Source of the DNA: Anaerolineales bacterium | Lineage (GTDB): Bacteria; Chloroflexota; Anaerolineae; Anaerolineales; Villigracilaceae | Reading direction: 5' to 3' | Assembly (NCBI GenBank): GCA_016744335.1 | Contig: JADGEO010000009.1 | Span: 1-64,000 of the forward strand | DNA: 64,000 bases | Shown here: one piece after another, positions 40,991-50,608 of the stretch | How positions within the stretch are numbered: position 1 is the first letter of the stretch | Layout: the number at the start of each line of letters is the position of its first letter | Made by a program: the position numbers and the translations under genes | Notes under the pieces: model-generated | Databases searched by the model: none | The model's input: only the letters and a program-made list of their open reading frames with translations | What the model was told of the DNA's origin: nothing

Positions 40991-42667
40991 TCACTTTTTC
41001 TTCATCTGTATTCCTAGCCAAAAGAGAAAAATCCCAAATATAAGACAAAGCGTGCCTATGCAAGGGAGCAAAGGCATTTTTTGATTCTCATCTTCGGTAG
41101 ATGTTTCTTTTGTTGGGGTGCCGAGAGCAATGAGATCAACAGAATCTTCGGCATCGTAGGAAGGAATCGCGGTTGGGGGTACGAAGGCGGTTGATGAAGG
41201 CACAAATGTTGGAGATGCGGTGATGATAGCAGTAGATGTTGAGGTAGGTACAACTGGCGGGGGCGTGTACCCCTGTGTGGGTCGCGGCGGTAGCGGAGTA
41301 GATGTGGGTAGCGGGGTAAAGGTTGGTAATGGTGTAGAGGTTGGTGTCACCCACAAAAGCGCAATTGCGGCATCCATTTGAATTAGCCCATCTCCGTAAT
41401 AATCATCTCTACCCGGCGCACCTAAATCTAAAGCTGTAGATTTCATTGCCCAAGCTAAGTTTGCAGGAGAGCCACTGCCAGGGATGCCGCGCAAAATTGC
41501 GGCAAGACCAGCAACATAGGGCGCAGACATGGAAGTTCCTGAATTATAAAAATAATTGCCTATCCCTGTAGAGTAGATATTTACACCAGGAGCAACCACA
41601 TCTATTTCAGCACCATAATTTGAAAAACCAGCAATAGTATTGCTCGAATCGGTTGCACCAACAGCCATCACATTGGCATAACGTGCTGGGTAAAGAACAG
41701 AATTATTGCCATTATTTCCACTGGCGGCAACCAGCGTAACGCCCTGATTATAAGCATAATCTATCGCACTTTTAAAAATCGCTGAGTGTGAAGTAGCCCC
41801 CATACTCAAATTAATAATATGCGCGCCGTGGTCGGTTGCCCAAATAACACCCGAGGCAGCGTTAGAAAAACTCCCCCCAGCACTAGCATCGAGCACTTTC
41901 ACGGGCATAATTCGCGCCCCCCACGAAGTCCCCGCCACGCCCACGCCATTATTGCTCGAAGCCGCCGAAATCCCCGCCACATGTGAGCCATGCCCATTAT
42001 CATCATCAGCCACCGCATCATTATTTACAAAATCATAACCAGCCACAATTTTCCCCGCTAAATCGGGGTGCGTCAGGTTAACGCCCGTATCAATAATGGC
42101 AATCACAACTGCCGCAGATCCTGTAGTTGTATCCCACCCTTGCGGCGCACGGATTGCATTTAGCCCATACTGATTTCCCCAAGCGGGGTCGTTGGGAAAA
42201 GTGTCTACAGCGTATAAATGATAATTGGGCTCTGCTGTTTGAATATGGGGACAATCTTCTGCGAGGGCGATTGCTTCTGAGACGGATATTTGGTCTAATT
42301 TAAGGACGACCGCGCCAACTGCACCGAGTTCAGACGTGACTTGAACTTGCTCATTGACAAAACAAGCACTTGCCGCGGCAAGCGCGTTGCCCGTTGATGG
42401 AGCAAACCGGATGAGAATCTCATCTTCAACATAATCCCCACCTATTTGTGGAATATGCAAAGGAGCTTCGGGCGTATTTGTTGCTTGAGGAGAATCGGGA
42501 AGAGAATCAACAATTTCTGTAGCTGTAGGAGAGGCTGTTGAGCACGTAGGCGTAGCCTCTTCTTGTGCGATGACGCGAGAAGATTCCCCCAAAAACAGCG
42601 TGGTTAATAATAGAAAAAAAAGAAGAAGACTCGTAAAACGAGTCTCCTTTTGTCTTTGGACACTCAT
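40991..42667 (-). CDS. Secreted, membrane-anchored subtilisin-like serine protease (S8)
   Basis: The 558-residue precursor has a signal peptide (SLLLFFLLLTTLFLG, ending near residue 34), a propeptide-like domain (DEILIRFAPSTG...AEPNYHLYAVD), and a peptidase S8 domain with D193 (IIDTGVNLTHPDL), H226 (NGHGSHVAG), the oxyanion N318 (ASGNNG) and S379 (SGTSMSAPYVAG). It is thermitase-like. A ~90-residue Pro/Thr/Ser linker (TPTSTPLPTFTPLPTSTPLP) precedes a C-terminal membrane helix and Lys residues, so the enzyme should be displayed outside the cell. Confidence 0.93.
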   Translation of the reverse strand: MSVQRQKETRFTSLLLFFLLLTTLFLGESSRVIAQEEATPTCSTASPTATEIVDSLPDSPQATNTPEAPLHIPQIGGDYVEDEILIRFAPSTGNALAAASACFVNEQVQVTSELGAVGAVVLKLDQISVSEAIALAEDCPHIQTAEPNYHLYAVDTFPNDPAWGNQYGLNAIRAPQGWDTTTGSAAVVIAIIDTGVNLTHPDLAGKIVAGYDFVNNDAVADDDNGHGSHVAGISAASSNNGVGVAGTSWGARIMPVKVLDASAGGSFSNAASGVIWATDHGAHIINLSMGATSHSAIFKSAIDYAYNQGVTLVAASGNNGNNSVLYPARYANVMAVGATDSSNTIAGFSNYGAEIDVVAPGVNIYSTGIGNYFYNSGTSMSAPYVAGLAAILRGIPGSGSPANLAWAMKSTALDLGAPGRDDYYGDGLIQMDAAIALLWVTPTSTPLPTFTPLPTSTPLPPRPTQGYTPPPVVPTSTSTAIITASPTFVPSSTAFVPPTAIPSYDAEDSVDLIALGTPTKETSTEDENQKMPLLPCIGTLCLIFGIFLFWLGIQMKKK

Positions 42668-42715
42668 ATTCTTTTGGGGTGCATTTAGGCCTTGGGGGAG
42701 GACAAAGTTTCAGGA

Positions 42716-42803
42716 ATTTTAGCCACTGATTGCCGCTACGCTAAAACAGATTTCTTGGATTTTATTCTTAAGAAATCAGTGAAGTCCGTGGCAAATCTTA
42801 TAC
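42716..42803. repeat. Imperfect inverted repeat R7 (CACTGATT / GAAGTCCGTGGC type)
   Basis: AGCCACTGATT and CAGATTTCTT on the left face AAGAAATCAGTG and GTCCGTGGC on the right, forming an imperfect hairpin in the gap upstream of the subtilase gene. It looks like an interspersed repeat with no gene. Confidence 0.45.
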
Positions 42804-42841
42804 CTCACCTAACCTTTAGATGCGCCCTATTCTCTTTAGGG

Positions 42842-43717
42842 TTACTCAGCGTCAATCATGGCAAGCTGAAGACTCTCTTGCCAATCTGGAATTTCTATTT
42901 CAAAAGTTTTTTCAAATAAACTACAATTTAATGCCGAAAAAGTGGGGCGTTGCGCGGGGGTGGGAAAATCGGCACTTTTTGCAGGGAGAATCTTTTGCGT
43001 TTTTTGCTCATCTTTTTTAGGGTCTAAAGTTAAAATTTCTTTTGCCCAATCAAGGCGACTGCAATATCCACCACCAGCTAAATGATATAAGCCTTTTCTT
43101 TCTTTGGCATAATCTATGCCCTTTGCTAAAACTTGCACAGTTAGTTTGGCGAGCATTTTTGCCCAAGTTGGGTTAGAGATTTGATCATCTACAATGCGCA
43201 AGGTTTCGTGCTGACGTGACCAAGCTAGGGCTTTTTGTACAAATCCGCTTTGATTGCGAAGGCTATAGACCCAACTGGTGCGAAAGATGAGATAGCTACC
43301 ATCTTCGGCGATAATTGCTTCTTCGCCGTGAAGTTTTGAACGCCCATAAACGCTGAGTGGATTTGGGGAATCGCTTTCGAGATAGAGACTTCCCTTTTCT
43401 CCATCAAAGACATAATCGGTTGAATAATGGATGAGGAGCGCGTCTTTTTTTCGCGCGTATTCTGCTAGATATTGCACCCCACGCACGTTAATCGCTTCAG
43501 CAAGCTCAACCTCACGTTCGGCTTCGTCTACAGCGGTGTACGCGGTGGCGTTGACGATGAGATTCGGCGAAATTTCACGCAAAAGCGCGCACAGTCCATC
43601 TTCATCTGCCATATCCATTTGGGGATAATCTAACGCAGTCAAATCACCAAGTTGCGGTAAAAGTTCATTGAGTTCTGAGCCAAGTTGCCCTGTGTTGCCG
43701 AGTAATAATATCTTCAT
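42842..43717 (-). CDS. rfbD: dTDP-4-dehydrorhamnose reductase
   Basis: RfbD performs the last step to dTDP-L-rhamnose with NAD(P)H. The 291-residue protein shows the N-terminal GNTGQLGSEL nucleotide site, NATAYTAVDEAE, HYSTDYVFDG, YGRSKLHGEE (YxxxK) and FRTSWVYS. It is the fourth gene in the order rfbC-rfbB-rfbA-rfbD. A palindrome-containing gap of 42 bp separates it from rfbA. Confidence 0.95.
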   Translation of the reverse strand: MKILLLGNTGQLGSELNELLPQLGDLTALDYPQMDMADEDGLCALLREISPNLIVNATAYTAVDEAEREVELAEAINVRGVQYLAEYARKKDALLIHYSTDYVFDGEKGSLYLESDSPNPLSVYGRSKLHGEEAIIAEDGSYLIFRTSWVYSLRNQSGFVQKALAWSRQHETLRIVDDQISNPTWAKMLAKLTVQVLAKGIDYAKERKGLYHLAGGGYCSRLDWAKEILTLDPKKDEQKTQKILPAKSADFPTPAQRPTFSALNCSLFEKTFEIEIPDWQESLQLAMIDAE

Positions 43718-43730
43718 TTTTTGTATAATT

Positions 43731-43757
43731 CCGCCGCCGATGACGGCGGCTAGAGCG
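43731..43757. repeat. Palindromic repeat R4 between rfbA and rfbD
   Basis: CCGCCGCCGATGACGGCGGC followed by TAGAGCG matches the right-hand palindrome of the MITE-like element at 40815-40838 (GCCGCCGAGGACGGCGGCTA plus GAGC). Confidence 0.6.
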
Positions 43758-43759
43758 GG

Positions 43760-44632
43760 TTATTTTGCTTCTTTTTCTACTAATTTAGCAAGATATTCGC
43801 CATAGCTGTTGGGGTAAAGTTTTGCCAATGCGCTGAGGTCGGCTAAAGAAATATAGCCCATTCTGTAGGCAATTTCTTCGGGGCATGAAATCATTACACC
43901 TTGCCGATCTTCGACCGCTTGCACAAAGTTGGATGCCTGCAAAAGGGATTCGTGTTTGCCCGCATCAAGCCAGGCCGTGCCGCGCCCTAATTGCTGAACA
44001 TGGAGTTGCCCTAATTCGAGATAAACTCTGTTCAAATCTGTAATTTCTATCTCGCCACGTGGTGAAGGTTTTAGAGCTTTTGCGAACTCAACTACACGAT
44101 TATCGTAAAAATATAAGCCGGGAATTGCAAAATCTGAGCGTGGATTTTCAGGTTTTTCTTCGAGGCTAATGGCTATATCATTTTCATCAAATTCTACAAC
44201 GCCGTAACGTTCGGGGTCTCGAACGGGATAGGCGAAAACGGTTGCGCCCTCTTTGATTTTTGCTGATGCACGTAACTGTTGAGGAATATCATGCCCAAAG
44301 AAGATATTATCGCCCAAAATGAGACAAACGGGATCGTTGCCGATGAACTTTTCGCCAACGATGAACGCATCTGCCAGCCCGCGTGGTTCAGCTTGCTCGG
44401 CGTACTCAAAACTTAATCCCCAACGTGAGCCATCACCAAGTAAACGCTCAAAGGTGGGTAAATCTTCAGGGGAACTAATGATGAGAATTTCACGAATTTC
44501 GGCTAACATCAACATTGAAAGCGGATAGTAAATCATCGGTTTATCGTAAACGGGTAAAATTTGTTTGCTAATTGCTTGTGTGAGAGGGTATAGACGTGTT
44601 CCTCTGCCACCTGCTAGAATAATACCTTTCAT
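43760..44632 (-). CDS. rfbA: Glucose-1-phosphate thymidylyltransferase
   Basis: RfbA makes dTDP-glucose from dTTP and glucose-1-phosphate. The 290 residues contain the pyrophosphorylase motif [45 protein letters not shown] and the [16 protein letters not shown] block, all specific to this enzyme. It overlaps rfbB by 4 bp. Confidence 0.96.
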   Translation of the reverse strand: MKGIILAGGRGTRLYPLTQAISKQILPVYDKPMIYYPLSMLMLAEIREILIISSPEDLPTFERLLGDGSRWGLSFEYAEQAEPRGLADAFIVGEKFIGNDPVCLILGDNIFFGHDIPQQLRASAKIKEGATVFAYPVRDPERYGVVEFDENDIAISLEEKPENPRSDFAIPGLYFYDNRVVEFAKALKPSPRGEIEITDLNRVYLELGQLHVQQLGRGTAWLDAGKHESLLQASNFVQAVEDRQGVMISCPEEIAYRMGYISLADLSALAKLYPNSYGEYLAKLVEKEAK

Positions 44633-45720
44633 TTTTCTGTCTCCTTACGTTTGCTGTAATTTTTATCTACCCAAGATTGATAATCTTTTTCTTTGTGAAT
44701 GGCGTCAATCCAATCTTCTTGTGCCAAATACCAATGAAGGGTTTTTAGTAAGCCATCTTTTAGATTATGCTTGGGTTCCCAGCCTAACTCACTTTTTATT
44801 TTATCTATTTTCATCGCGTAACGCCGATCATGACCAGGGCGATCGGTGACAAATGTTTTCTGTGAAGCGTAGGGCTTGCCTTCGGGATTTGGTTTTAACT
44901 CATCTAAAATCTCACAGATAGTATCTATAATTTCCAAATTCGCTGGCTGATTATTCCCGCCTATGCAGTAGCTTTCGCCCATTTCCCCATTTTGAAGCAC
45001 TTGCCAAATGGCTTCACAGTGGTCTTCAACGTAAAGCCAATCTCTAATTTGCTGACCATCGCCATAAATGGGTAAATCTTTTCCATCAAGTGCATTCAAA
45101 ATTATTAGAGGAATTAGCTTTTCGGGGAATTGATAAGGACCATAATTGTTGGTGCAATTGGTCAATGTAGTTGGCAGTCCGTAAGTATGCGTATAGGAAC
45201 GGACTAAATGGTCACTACTTGCTTTAGATGCCGCGTAGGGAGAGTTGGGCGCATAAGGTGTATTCTCTTCAAAGGCAGGATCATCGGGAGCCAACGTTCC
45301 ATAAACTTCATCGGTTGAGATGTGGTGAAAACGTACATCATCATCTCCCAGTTTCTTTTCATCTAGCCAAACTTTTTTCGCTGATTCGAGTAAAGAGAAT
45401 GTGCCCAAGATATTTGTTTGCATAAAGGCATCGGGTCCAAGAATAGAGCGATCTACATGCGATTCGGCGGCAAAATGCACAATACCATTAATCTCGCGCT
45501 CTCTCAAGATTTTTTGTATCAATTCTTGGTCTAAAATATCCCCCTGAATAAAATGATAATTATCTTGAGAAGGCAAGTCCTTCAAGTTTTCTAAACTGCC
45601 CGCATAAGTCAACAAATCTAAATTGACAATATCTATTTCTGGGTAGTTTTCCAAAATATAACGAATAAAATTAGAACCTATAAAGCCGGCTCCGCCGGTT
45701 ACTAAAATTCGATTAAACAT
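44629..45720 (-). CDS. rfbB: dTDP-glucose 4,6-dehydratase
   Basis: The extended SDR enzyme of 363 residues has [19 protein letters not shown] (NAD site), [21 protein letters not shown] (catalytic Asp/Glu variant DE), [13 protein letters not shown] (YxxxK) and [19 protein letters not shown]. It catalyses the second step toward dTDP-rhamnose. The start overlaps the rfbC stop by 1 bp. Confidence 0.96.
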   Translation of the reverse strand: MFNRILVTGGAGFIGSNFIRYILENYPEIDIVNLDLLTYAGSLENLKDLPSQDNYHFIQGDILDQELIQKILREREINGIVHFAAESHVDRSILGPDAFMQTNILGTFSLLESAKKVWLDEKKLGDDDVRFHHISTDEVYGTLAPDDPAFEENTPYAPNSPYAASKASSDHLVRSYTHTYGLPTTLTNCTNNYGPYQFPEKLIPLIILNALDGKDLPIYGDGQQIRDWLYVEDHCEAIWQVLQNGEMGESYCIGGNNQPANLEIIDTICEILDELKPNPEGKPYASQKTFVTDRPGHDRRYAMKIDKIKSELGWEPKHNLKDGLLKTLHWYLAQEDWIDAIHKEKDYQSWVDKNYSKRKETEK

Positions 45721-46268
45721 TAATCAAAAACCTCCGCATTTTCAAATGAACTTCCTTCTAAATCTTTTGCTGATAAAACAGGTTCTTCACCGTTGGGAAT
45801 CTGCCAATTAACCCCTAGAGTCTCATCATTCCATATAATGCATCTTTCAGCATCAGCATTATAAACATCGGTCACTTTATATAAAAAATCTGCTCGCTCA
45901 GAAAGAACGTAGAACCCGTGCGCAAATCCTGGCGGCACCCAAAATTGTTGCTTATTTTCAGCCGAAAGAAACGCCCCAACCCATTTCCCAAAAGTAGGAG
46001 ATGATCGTCGAATATCTACTGCAACATCATAAACTTCTCCCGTAGTCACCCTCACAAGTTTTCCTTGTGTATTATCAATTTGATAATGCAAGCCTCTGAG
46101 TGTACCGCGTTTAGAAGAAGAATGATTATCTTGCACAAAGTTTTGTGTAATTCCCCTCTCTTTCATTTTATTTATTTGAAAAGTCTCCATAAAAAAACCG
46201 CGATCGTCATTAAACACACGCGGCTTTATGAGCAAAACATCGGGAATATCGGTTTTAATAAATTCCAT
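45720..46268 (-). CDS. rfbC: dTDP-4-dehydrorhamnose 3,5-epimerase
   Basis: The 182-residue cupin enzyme shows KPRVFNDDRGFFMETF, QDNHSSSKRGTLRGLHYQ with the catalytic His, YDVAVDIRRSSPTFGKW and FWVPPGFAHGFYVLSE. It completes the rhamnose set. AAGGAAG precedes the start, and the promoter region is shared with the divergent transglutaminase gene only 54 bp away. Confidence 0.96.
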   Translation of the reverse strand: MEFIKTDIPDVLLIKPRVFNDDRGFFMETFQINKMKERGITQNFVQDNHSSSKRGTLRGLHYQIDNTQGKLVRVTTGEVYDVAVDIRRSSPTFGKWVGAFLSAENKQQFWVPPGFAHGFYVLSERADFLYKVTDVYNADAERCIIWNDETLGVNWQIPNGEEPVLSAKDLEGSSFENAEVFD

Positions 46269-46286
46269 AATCTTCCTTTTTAATAG

Positions 46287-46316
46287 TTGACCACAAATGC
46301 CTTTTTATTGTACACT
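46287..46316 (+). promoter_or_regulatory. Promoter giving a leaderless transglutaminase mRNA
   Basis: TTGACC (46287-46292), an 18-bp spacer and TACACT (46311-46316) place transcription start at or next to the ATG at 46323. No Shine-Dalgarno lies before this ATG, in agreement with leaderless translation. Confidence 0.55.
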
Positions 46317-46322
46317 CAACAG

Positions 46323-48650
46323 ATGCAAAAGTCATCCCCGCTACGGCGGGATTTTTCTGCAATATCTTTATTAATCACAGTTCTTCTAATAGCCTCTATG
46401 CGTCTGGTAATGACCAAGTGGACGCCTTATCTTGGGCTGGCAGAGGTGGCTTTGTTTTGGGGAATTTTACTTGGTTTTGCCCTTGGTTATAGCACCTTTA
46501 ATCGATTTAGCATTATCACCCTTACGCTAGGCTATAGCCTTTTCTTCACCCCCTGGTTACTGACAAATATATTCAACGATGCTCTTTATACAAACCTAGA
46601 AAAGTTCATCGAGATTAGCGAAAGGCTCAAGCTCACCCAAGAATTATATATTGCCCAAGACCCTATAGAAGACCCTCTTATCTTTATTCTTTTAGCCATA
46701 CTCCTTTTTTGGATCATAGGCATCTATGCTGGCTACGCCTTTCTACGTAAAAAAAATATTTTTGCCGCTCTTCTCCCTAGCACGCTCGCCATTCTCGCCA
46801 TTCAACACTACGACAATCGCAGTGCGTCCTCATTATGGATATTGGGCTTCTATTTCTTCTTCCTATTCCTTCTTCTGGCACGTCTTGACCATCTGCAAAA
46901 TCAAAAACGCTGGGAAAGAGAAAAAATTATCGCACTCCCCGATGGCAAACTAGATATTAGCATTATCACTTTCATTGCCATTGCCTCCCTGCTCCTCCTT
47001 GCATGGAACATCCCCAGCACACGCACCGAATGGCAAGCGGTATCTAGGTGGTGGCAAGAACTTCCTATTAATAATAATGAGAAGTTCGATAATTTTTTCT
47101 CTGGATTAGATAACCCCAACCAATTTGAGAATGTTGGCGTTTTTTATGGCGAAGAACTTGCGCTCGGTAATAGAAGCTATCAGGGAGAAGAAGAAATTGT
47201 CGTCGTTCACGTCCCCAAAATGGAAACTCGCCCTCCACGCTTTTATTGGCGCGTGCGTAGTTACGATACCTACCTAAACGGCTCTTGGCAAAACTCATCT
47301 AAAGAAAATCCAACCGATTTTTCCGCCCAAACTGCGCTCCCGATTCCATTTTTTCCTCATAGCGAACTTGTAGCAATCACCTTCACCAACCAGTCAGATG
47401 GATTGACGAATCTCATCACCAGCCAACAACCCATTCTCTTAGATTTAGATATAGAAGCCTATCACACCACCCTACCCGAAGGCGAACTTGACCTCAACTT
47501 GGTGAGGACTAAAGAACCCCTGCCCGAAGAAGAACGCTATACCCTTCGATCCGCCCTCAACGCCCCTACCGTAAAAGAACTAAGAGAAGCTGGCACAAAA
47601 TACCCCGATTGGGTTTTAGATCGTTATTTACAACTCCCCGCAAATTTACCTGAAAGCATAAAAGCACTGGCTACACAACTTTCTGATGGTAAAGAAACAC
47701 CTTATGATGTGGCTAGGTCTATCACCAACCACTTGCGTGGAAAAATAGAATACAGCACCGAAGTCCCCGCCCCGCCAGCGGGACGTGATGCGCTAGAATG
47801 GTTTATCTTCACTCACCAAAAAGGATATTGCAATTATTCAGCCACTGCTCAAGTAGTATTATTGCGTGCATCTGGTATCCCTTCTCGTTTAGTGGTGGGA
47901 TTTGCGCAAGGAGAGCTTAACGAAATAGGCAATTATGTGGTGCGCACGGAAAATTCGCACGCATGGGTTGAAGTTTACTTTCCTGAAATTGGCTGGGTTG
48001 AATTTGAACCAACACTCAACCAAACACGTATTCTGCGCCCCAGTGGTGAAGAAATTAATGAAGAGGAAGAAGACCTTTTTGACCTGAAACAATTGCGCGA
48101 AGATTTTATAGAAGAAGCAAATATCCCCCTCCCCGAAAGAGGTGGCGCAGAAGAAAAAGTTGTAGCAATGCTTTGGGACATGCTAAAAGTAAAAGGGCGA
48201 AAGTTCTTCTTTTGGGGTATCATTGCCTTGTTAGCAGTAGGTGTTCTCTTTGCTCTTTGGCACTTTAATCGGGAACAAGCTTGGGTCACGCGCGCGCTGC
48301 GGTCTATCATCCAAATTTATGAAAAAAACAATCGCGATGTTCCGGCTTGGATAGTGCGCTGGGCACGTTGGCGTAACACAAATCCTATTGCACGAGCATT
48401 TTATGGCGTAAATACAAGCTTGCGTTTGCTTGGCGAAGAAACCCCATCGCATTTTACTCCTCAAGAGCGAGTAGATTTATTGATAAAATTATTGCCCGAA
48501 TATGAAGAAGAAATTAAGGCTTTGCTGACAGAGCATCAACAAAGCTTTTATACCCAAAATGAAGGCGATTTGGAAACGGCTCAAGAATTGAGCCGCTCCA
48601 TTCGTTGGCAGGCATTTAAGAAAAAACTGAAAAGAGAAGATTATGGCTGA
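46323..48650 (+). CDS. TgpA-like membrane transglutaminase-domain protein (DUF3488/DUF4129 type)
   Basis: The 775-residue protein has a cluster of five or six N-terminal membrane helices, a large external loop, a transglutaminase core near residues 460-565, another helix (FFFWGIIALLAVGVLFALW) and a C-terminal DUF4129-like domain. The catalytic triad positions are visible: Cys in GYCNYSATAQVVLLRASG, His in SHAWVEVYFPE, and an acid in WVEFEPT (Glu where Asp is usual). The frame can be extended to a TTG at 46287, but that would overlap the -35. Its stop overlaps the cyclase gene start by 8 bp, so the two are coupled. Confidence 0.88.
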   Translation: MQKSSPLRRDFSAISLLITVLLIASMRLVMTKWTPYLGLAEVALFWGILLGFALGYSTFNRFSIITLTLGYSLFFTPWLLTNIFNDALYTNLEKFIEISERLKLTQELYIAQDPIEDPLIFILLAILLFWIIGIYAGYAFLRKKNIFAALLPSTLAILAIQHYDNRSASSLWILGFYFFFLFLLLARLDHLQNQKRWEREKIIALPDGKLDISIITFIAIASLLLLAWNIPSTRTEWQAVSRWWQELPINNNEKFDNFFSGLDNPNQFENVGVFYGEELALGNRSYQGEEEIVVVHVPKMETRPPRFYWRVRSYDTYLNGSWQNSSKENPTDFSAQTALPIPFFPHSELVAITFTNQSDGLTNLITSQQPILLDLDIEAYHTTLPEGELDLNLVRTKEPLPEEERYTLRSALNAPTVKELREAGTKYPDWVLDRYLQLPANLPESIKALATQLSDGKETPYDVARSITNHLRGKIEYSTEVPAPPAGRDALEWFIFTHQKGYCNYSATAQVVLLRASGIPSRLVVGFAQGELNEIGNYVVRTENSHAWVEVYFPEIGWVEFEPTLNQTRILRPSGEEINEEEEDLFDLKQLREDFIEEANIPLPERGGAEEKVVAMLWDMLKVKGRKFFFWGIIALLAVGVLFALWHFNREQAWVTRALRSIIQIYEKNNRDVPAWIVRWARWRNTNPIARAFYGVNTSLRLLGEETPSHFTPQERVDLLIKLLPEYEEEIKALLTEHQQSFYTQNEGDLETAQELSRSIRWQAFKKKLKREDYG

Positions 48651-50358
48651 AGAAAAGAACAAAAATGAAGCTCCTTTAAAAGACCAGATACTTAGCCTAA
48701 GCAGGCAAATAGGGCGTGCTTGCACTACGATAAAAACTACGACTACAGAAGTGCCGCGCAACATTACAGATGAGCTTTCTCGTCTTGAGGGGCAACTTTA
48801 TAAAATGAGCCGTAGTGCATCTGCTTTTGAAGATGAACACGACAATATGGTTGCGTTAACGAATATCAGCCAAATGGTGAACTCTTCTCTCGAAGTGGAT
48901 GAGGTTTTACGAATAGCAATGGACACCGTTGTGAAAATGATTAATGCCGAGCGTGGTTTTTTAATGCTCCGTGATGATGACAACACAATGACAATTCGTA
49001 CCGCGCGCAACTGGGAACAGGAATCAATTGATTCTAAAGAAACGGCAACAAGCCACACAATTATTAACCGTGTAATAGAAAGTGGGAAAGGGATTTTGAC
49101 CACAAATGCGCAAGAAGATCCGCGTTTTGGTGGGCAAGAAAGTATTATTGCCCACAATATGCGTTCGATTTTATGCGTACCGCTGAAAGTAAAGAACGAG
49201 CTAATTGGCGTAATTTATGCCGACAATCGTATACGCTCTGGTATTTTTACGGAAGCCTCGCGGAATGTTTTATCTACTTTTGGCAATCAGGTTGCCATTG
49301 CTATTGAAAATGCGCGTTTATTTACCTCTTTGCGCCATACGCTCGAAGAAGTGACCGAACTTAAAAACTTGATGGATAATATCTTTGCATCCATTGCTAG
49401 TGGCGTAATTACCACTGATGTACAAAATCAAATTACGCTCTGTAATAAAGCCGCAGAAGCCATTATTGGGCAATCGGCACCTGAAATTATTGGTCATAGG
49501 CTTGATAAAATTATTCCCTCTATAGCCCAAGACCTTCTTCCTCAGCTTGCGACCATGCGTGAGACTAATGAAGATATTGTTGATTTTGAAATCAACCATA
49601 ATCTTAATGAACGTGGTGCGGTAGATTGGCGGCTTAATCTTTCACCATTGAAAGATTTCAACGAAACAACCCAAGGGGTAGCCATTGTTCTAGACGATCT
49701 TACAGAGCGCAAAGCCCTCGAAGCCCAACGTCAGCTTTTTGAGCGAATGGTTTCACCCGCTGTTATTCAGCAAATTGATCCGAACAGTTTACATATGGAT
49801 GGCAAGCGTAGCCGTATTACTGTTTTATTTGCCGATATTCGTGGCTTTACCAGTTTTAGCGAGAAACAAAGCCCTGAAAAACTTGTATCTGTACTAAATC
49901 GTTATCTTGCCGCGGCGGCTGAGGCTGTTCTTGATGAAGAAGGCACTGTAGATAAATTTCTTGGTGATGCTGTTATGGCGTGGTATAACGCCCCTGTTCC
50001 GCAGTCTGATCATACCCTGCGCGCAGTTAGAACTGCATTAGCCATACGCAGTGCCATTGAAGAACTTTATCTCGAACTGCCCCTAGAAGCTCAGCTTGGG
50101 TTTGGCGTAGGCATTCATTACGGAGAAGCCGTTTTAGGGCTTATTGGCACCGAGAAGAAGCTAGAATATACAGCCATTGGCGATAGTATAAATACGGCTA
50201 AACGTATTCAAGAGAATTCAAGAAAAAATCAGATTTTAATTAGTGATGATGCTTATAAACGTGTTAAAAAATATATTTATGTTGATAAGCTAGATACAAT
50301 AAAAGTTAAGGGGAAATCTCAACCAGTTAAAGTTTATGAGGTGCTTGGTTTACGTTAG
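48643..50358 (+). CDS. GAF-PAS-class III adenylate/guanylate cyclase
   Basis: Of 571 residues, about 1-65 are an N-terminal helical region, 68-230 a GAF domain (AERGFLMLRDDD...SILCVPLKVKNELIGVIYADN in two pieces), 240-355 a PAS domain (LMDNIFASIASGVITTD), and 385-571 the cyclase. Metal-binding Asp lie in FADIRGFTSFSEK and FLGDAVMAWYNAP; the transition-state Asn/Arg lie in GDSINTAKRI. EKKLEYTAIGDS fits a Lys/Thr adenine pocket, so cAMP is the likely product. A soluble, ligand-controlled cyclase; cAMP could feed a CRP-type regulator. Confidence 0.92.
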   Translation: MAEEKNKNEAPLKDQILSLSRQIGRACTTIKTTTTEVPRNITDELSRLEGQLYKMSRSASAFEDEHDNMVALTNISQMVNSSLEVDEVLRIAMDTVVKMINAERGFLMLRDDDNTMTIRTARNWEQESIDSKETATSHTIINRVIESGKGILTTNAQEDPRFGGQESIIAHNMRSILCVPLKVKNELIGVIYADNRIRSGIFTEASRNVLSTFGNQVAIAIENARLFTSLRHTLEEVTELKNLMDNIFASIASGVITTDVQNQITLCNKAAEAIIGQSAPEIIGHRLDKIIPSIAQDLLPQLATMRETNEDIVDFEINHNLNERGAVDWRLNLSPLKDFNETTQGVAIVLDDLTERKALEAQRQLFERMVSPAVIQQIDPNSLHMDGKRSRITVLFADIRGFTSFSEKQSPEKLVSVLNRYLAAAAEAVLDEEGTVDKFLGDAVMAWYNAPVPQSDHTLRAVRTALAIRSAIEELYLELPLEAQLGFGVGIHYGEAVLGLIGTEKKLEYTAIGDSINTAKRIQENSRKNQILISDDAYKRVKKYIYVDKLDTIKVKGKSQPVKVYEVLGLR

Positions 50359-50438
50359 CTTTTCTCCAACACCCTACCGATGAGTGCAGTTGTCAAGAAA
50401 AAGAAAAAAGATAGCAAAAGCGCAGTAGTAATAGTAGT

Positions 50439-50490
50439 GTCTGTTGAAAATGTGGGCAAGATGTCTTTCTTGTCCACATTCTCAACAGAC
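50439..50490. other. Large imperfect hairpin between the cyclase gene and the IS110 element
   Basis: GTCTGTTGAAAATGTGG (and on to 50461) pairs with 50468-50490 over 23 positions, with one mismatch and one G-T. No T-run follows. It might be the cyclase mRNA 3' hairpin or a boundary feature of the neighbouring insertion sequence. Confidence 0.55.
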
Positions 50491-50608
50491 AATTCAGGAT
50501 AAAAAAAGAAAAAACGGGGATAGGCTCGTCCCCATTCCAAGCACAAAATCCCCGCTGAAAATATTGCTAGAAACGGGGCAGAAAAAACTAAGAAAAGGGT
50601 AAAAAGAG

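Noticed and set aside
46287-46322. TTG start giving 12 more residues for the TgpA-like protein
   Set aside because: It coincides with the -35 hexamer of a good promoter; the ATG at 46323 fits a leaderless start.
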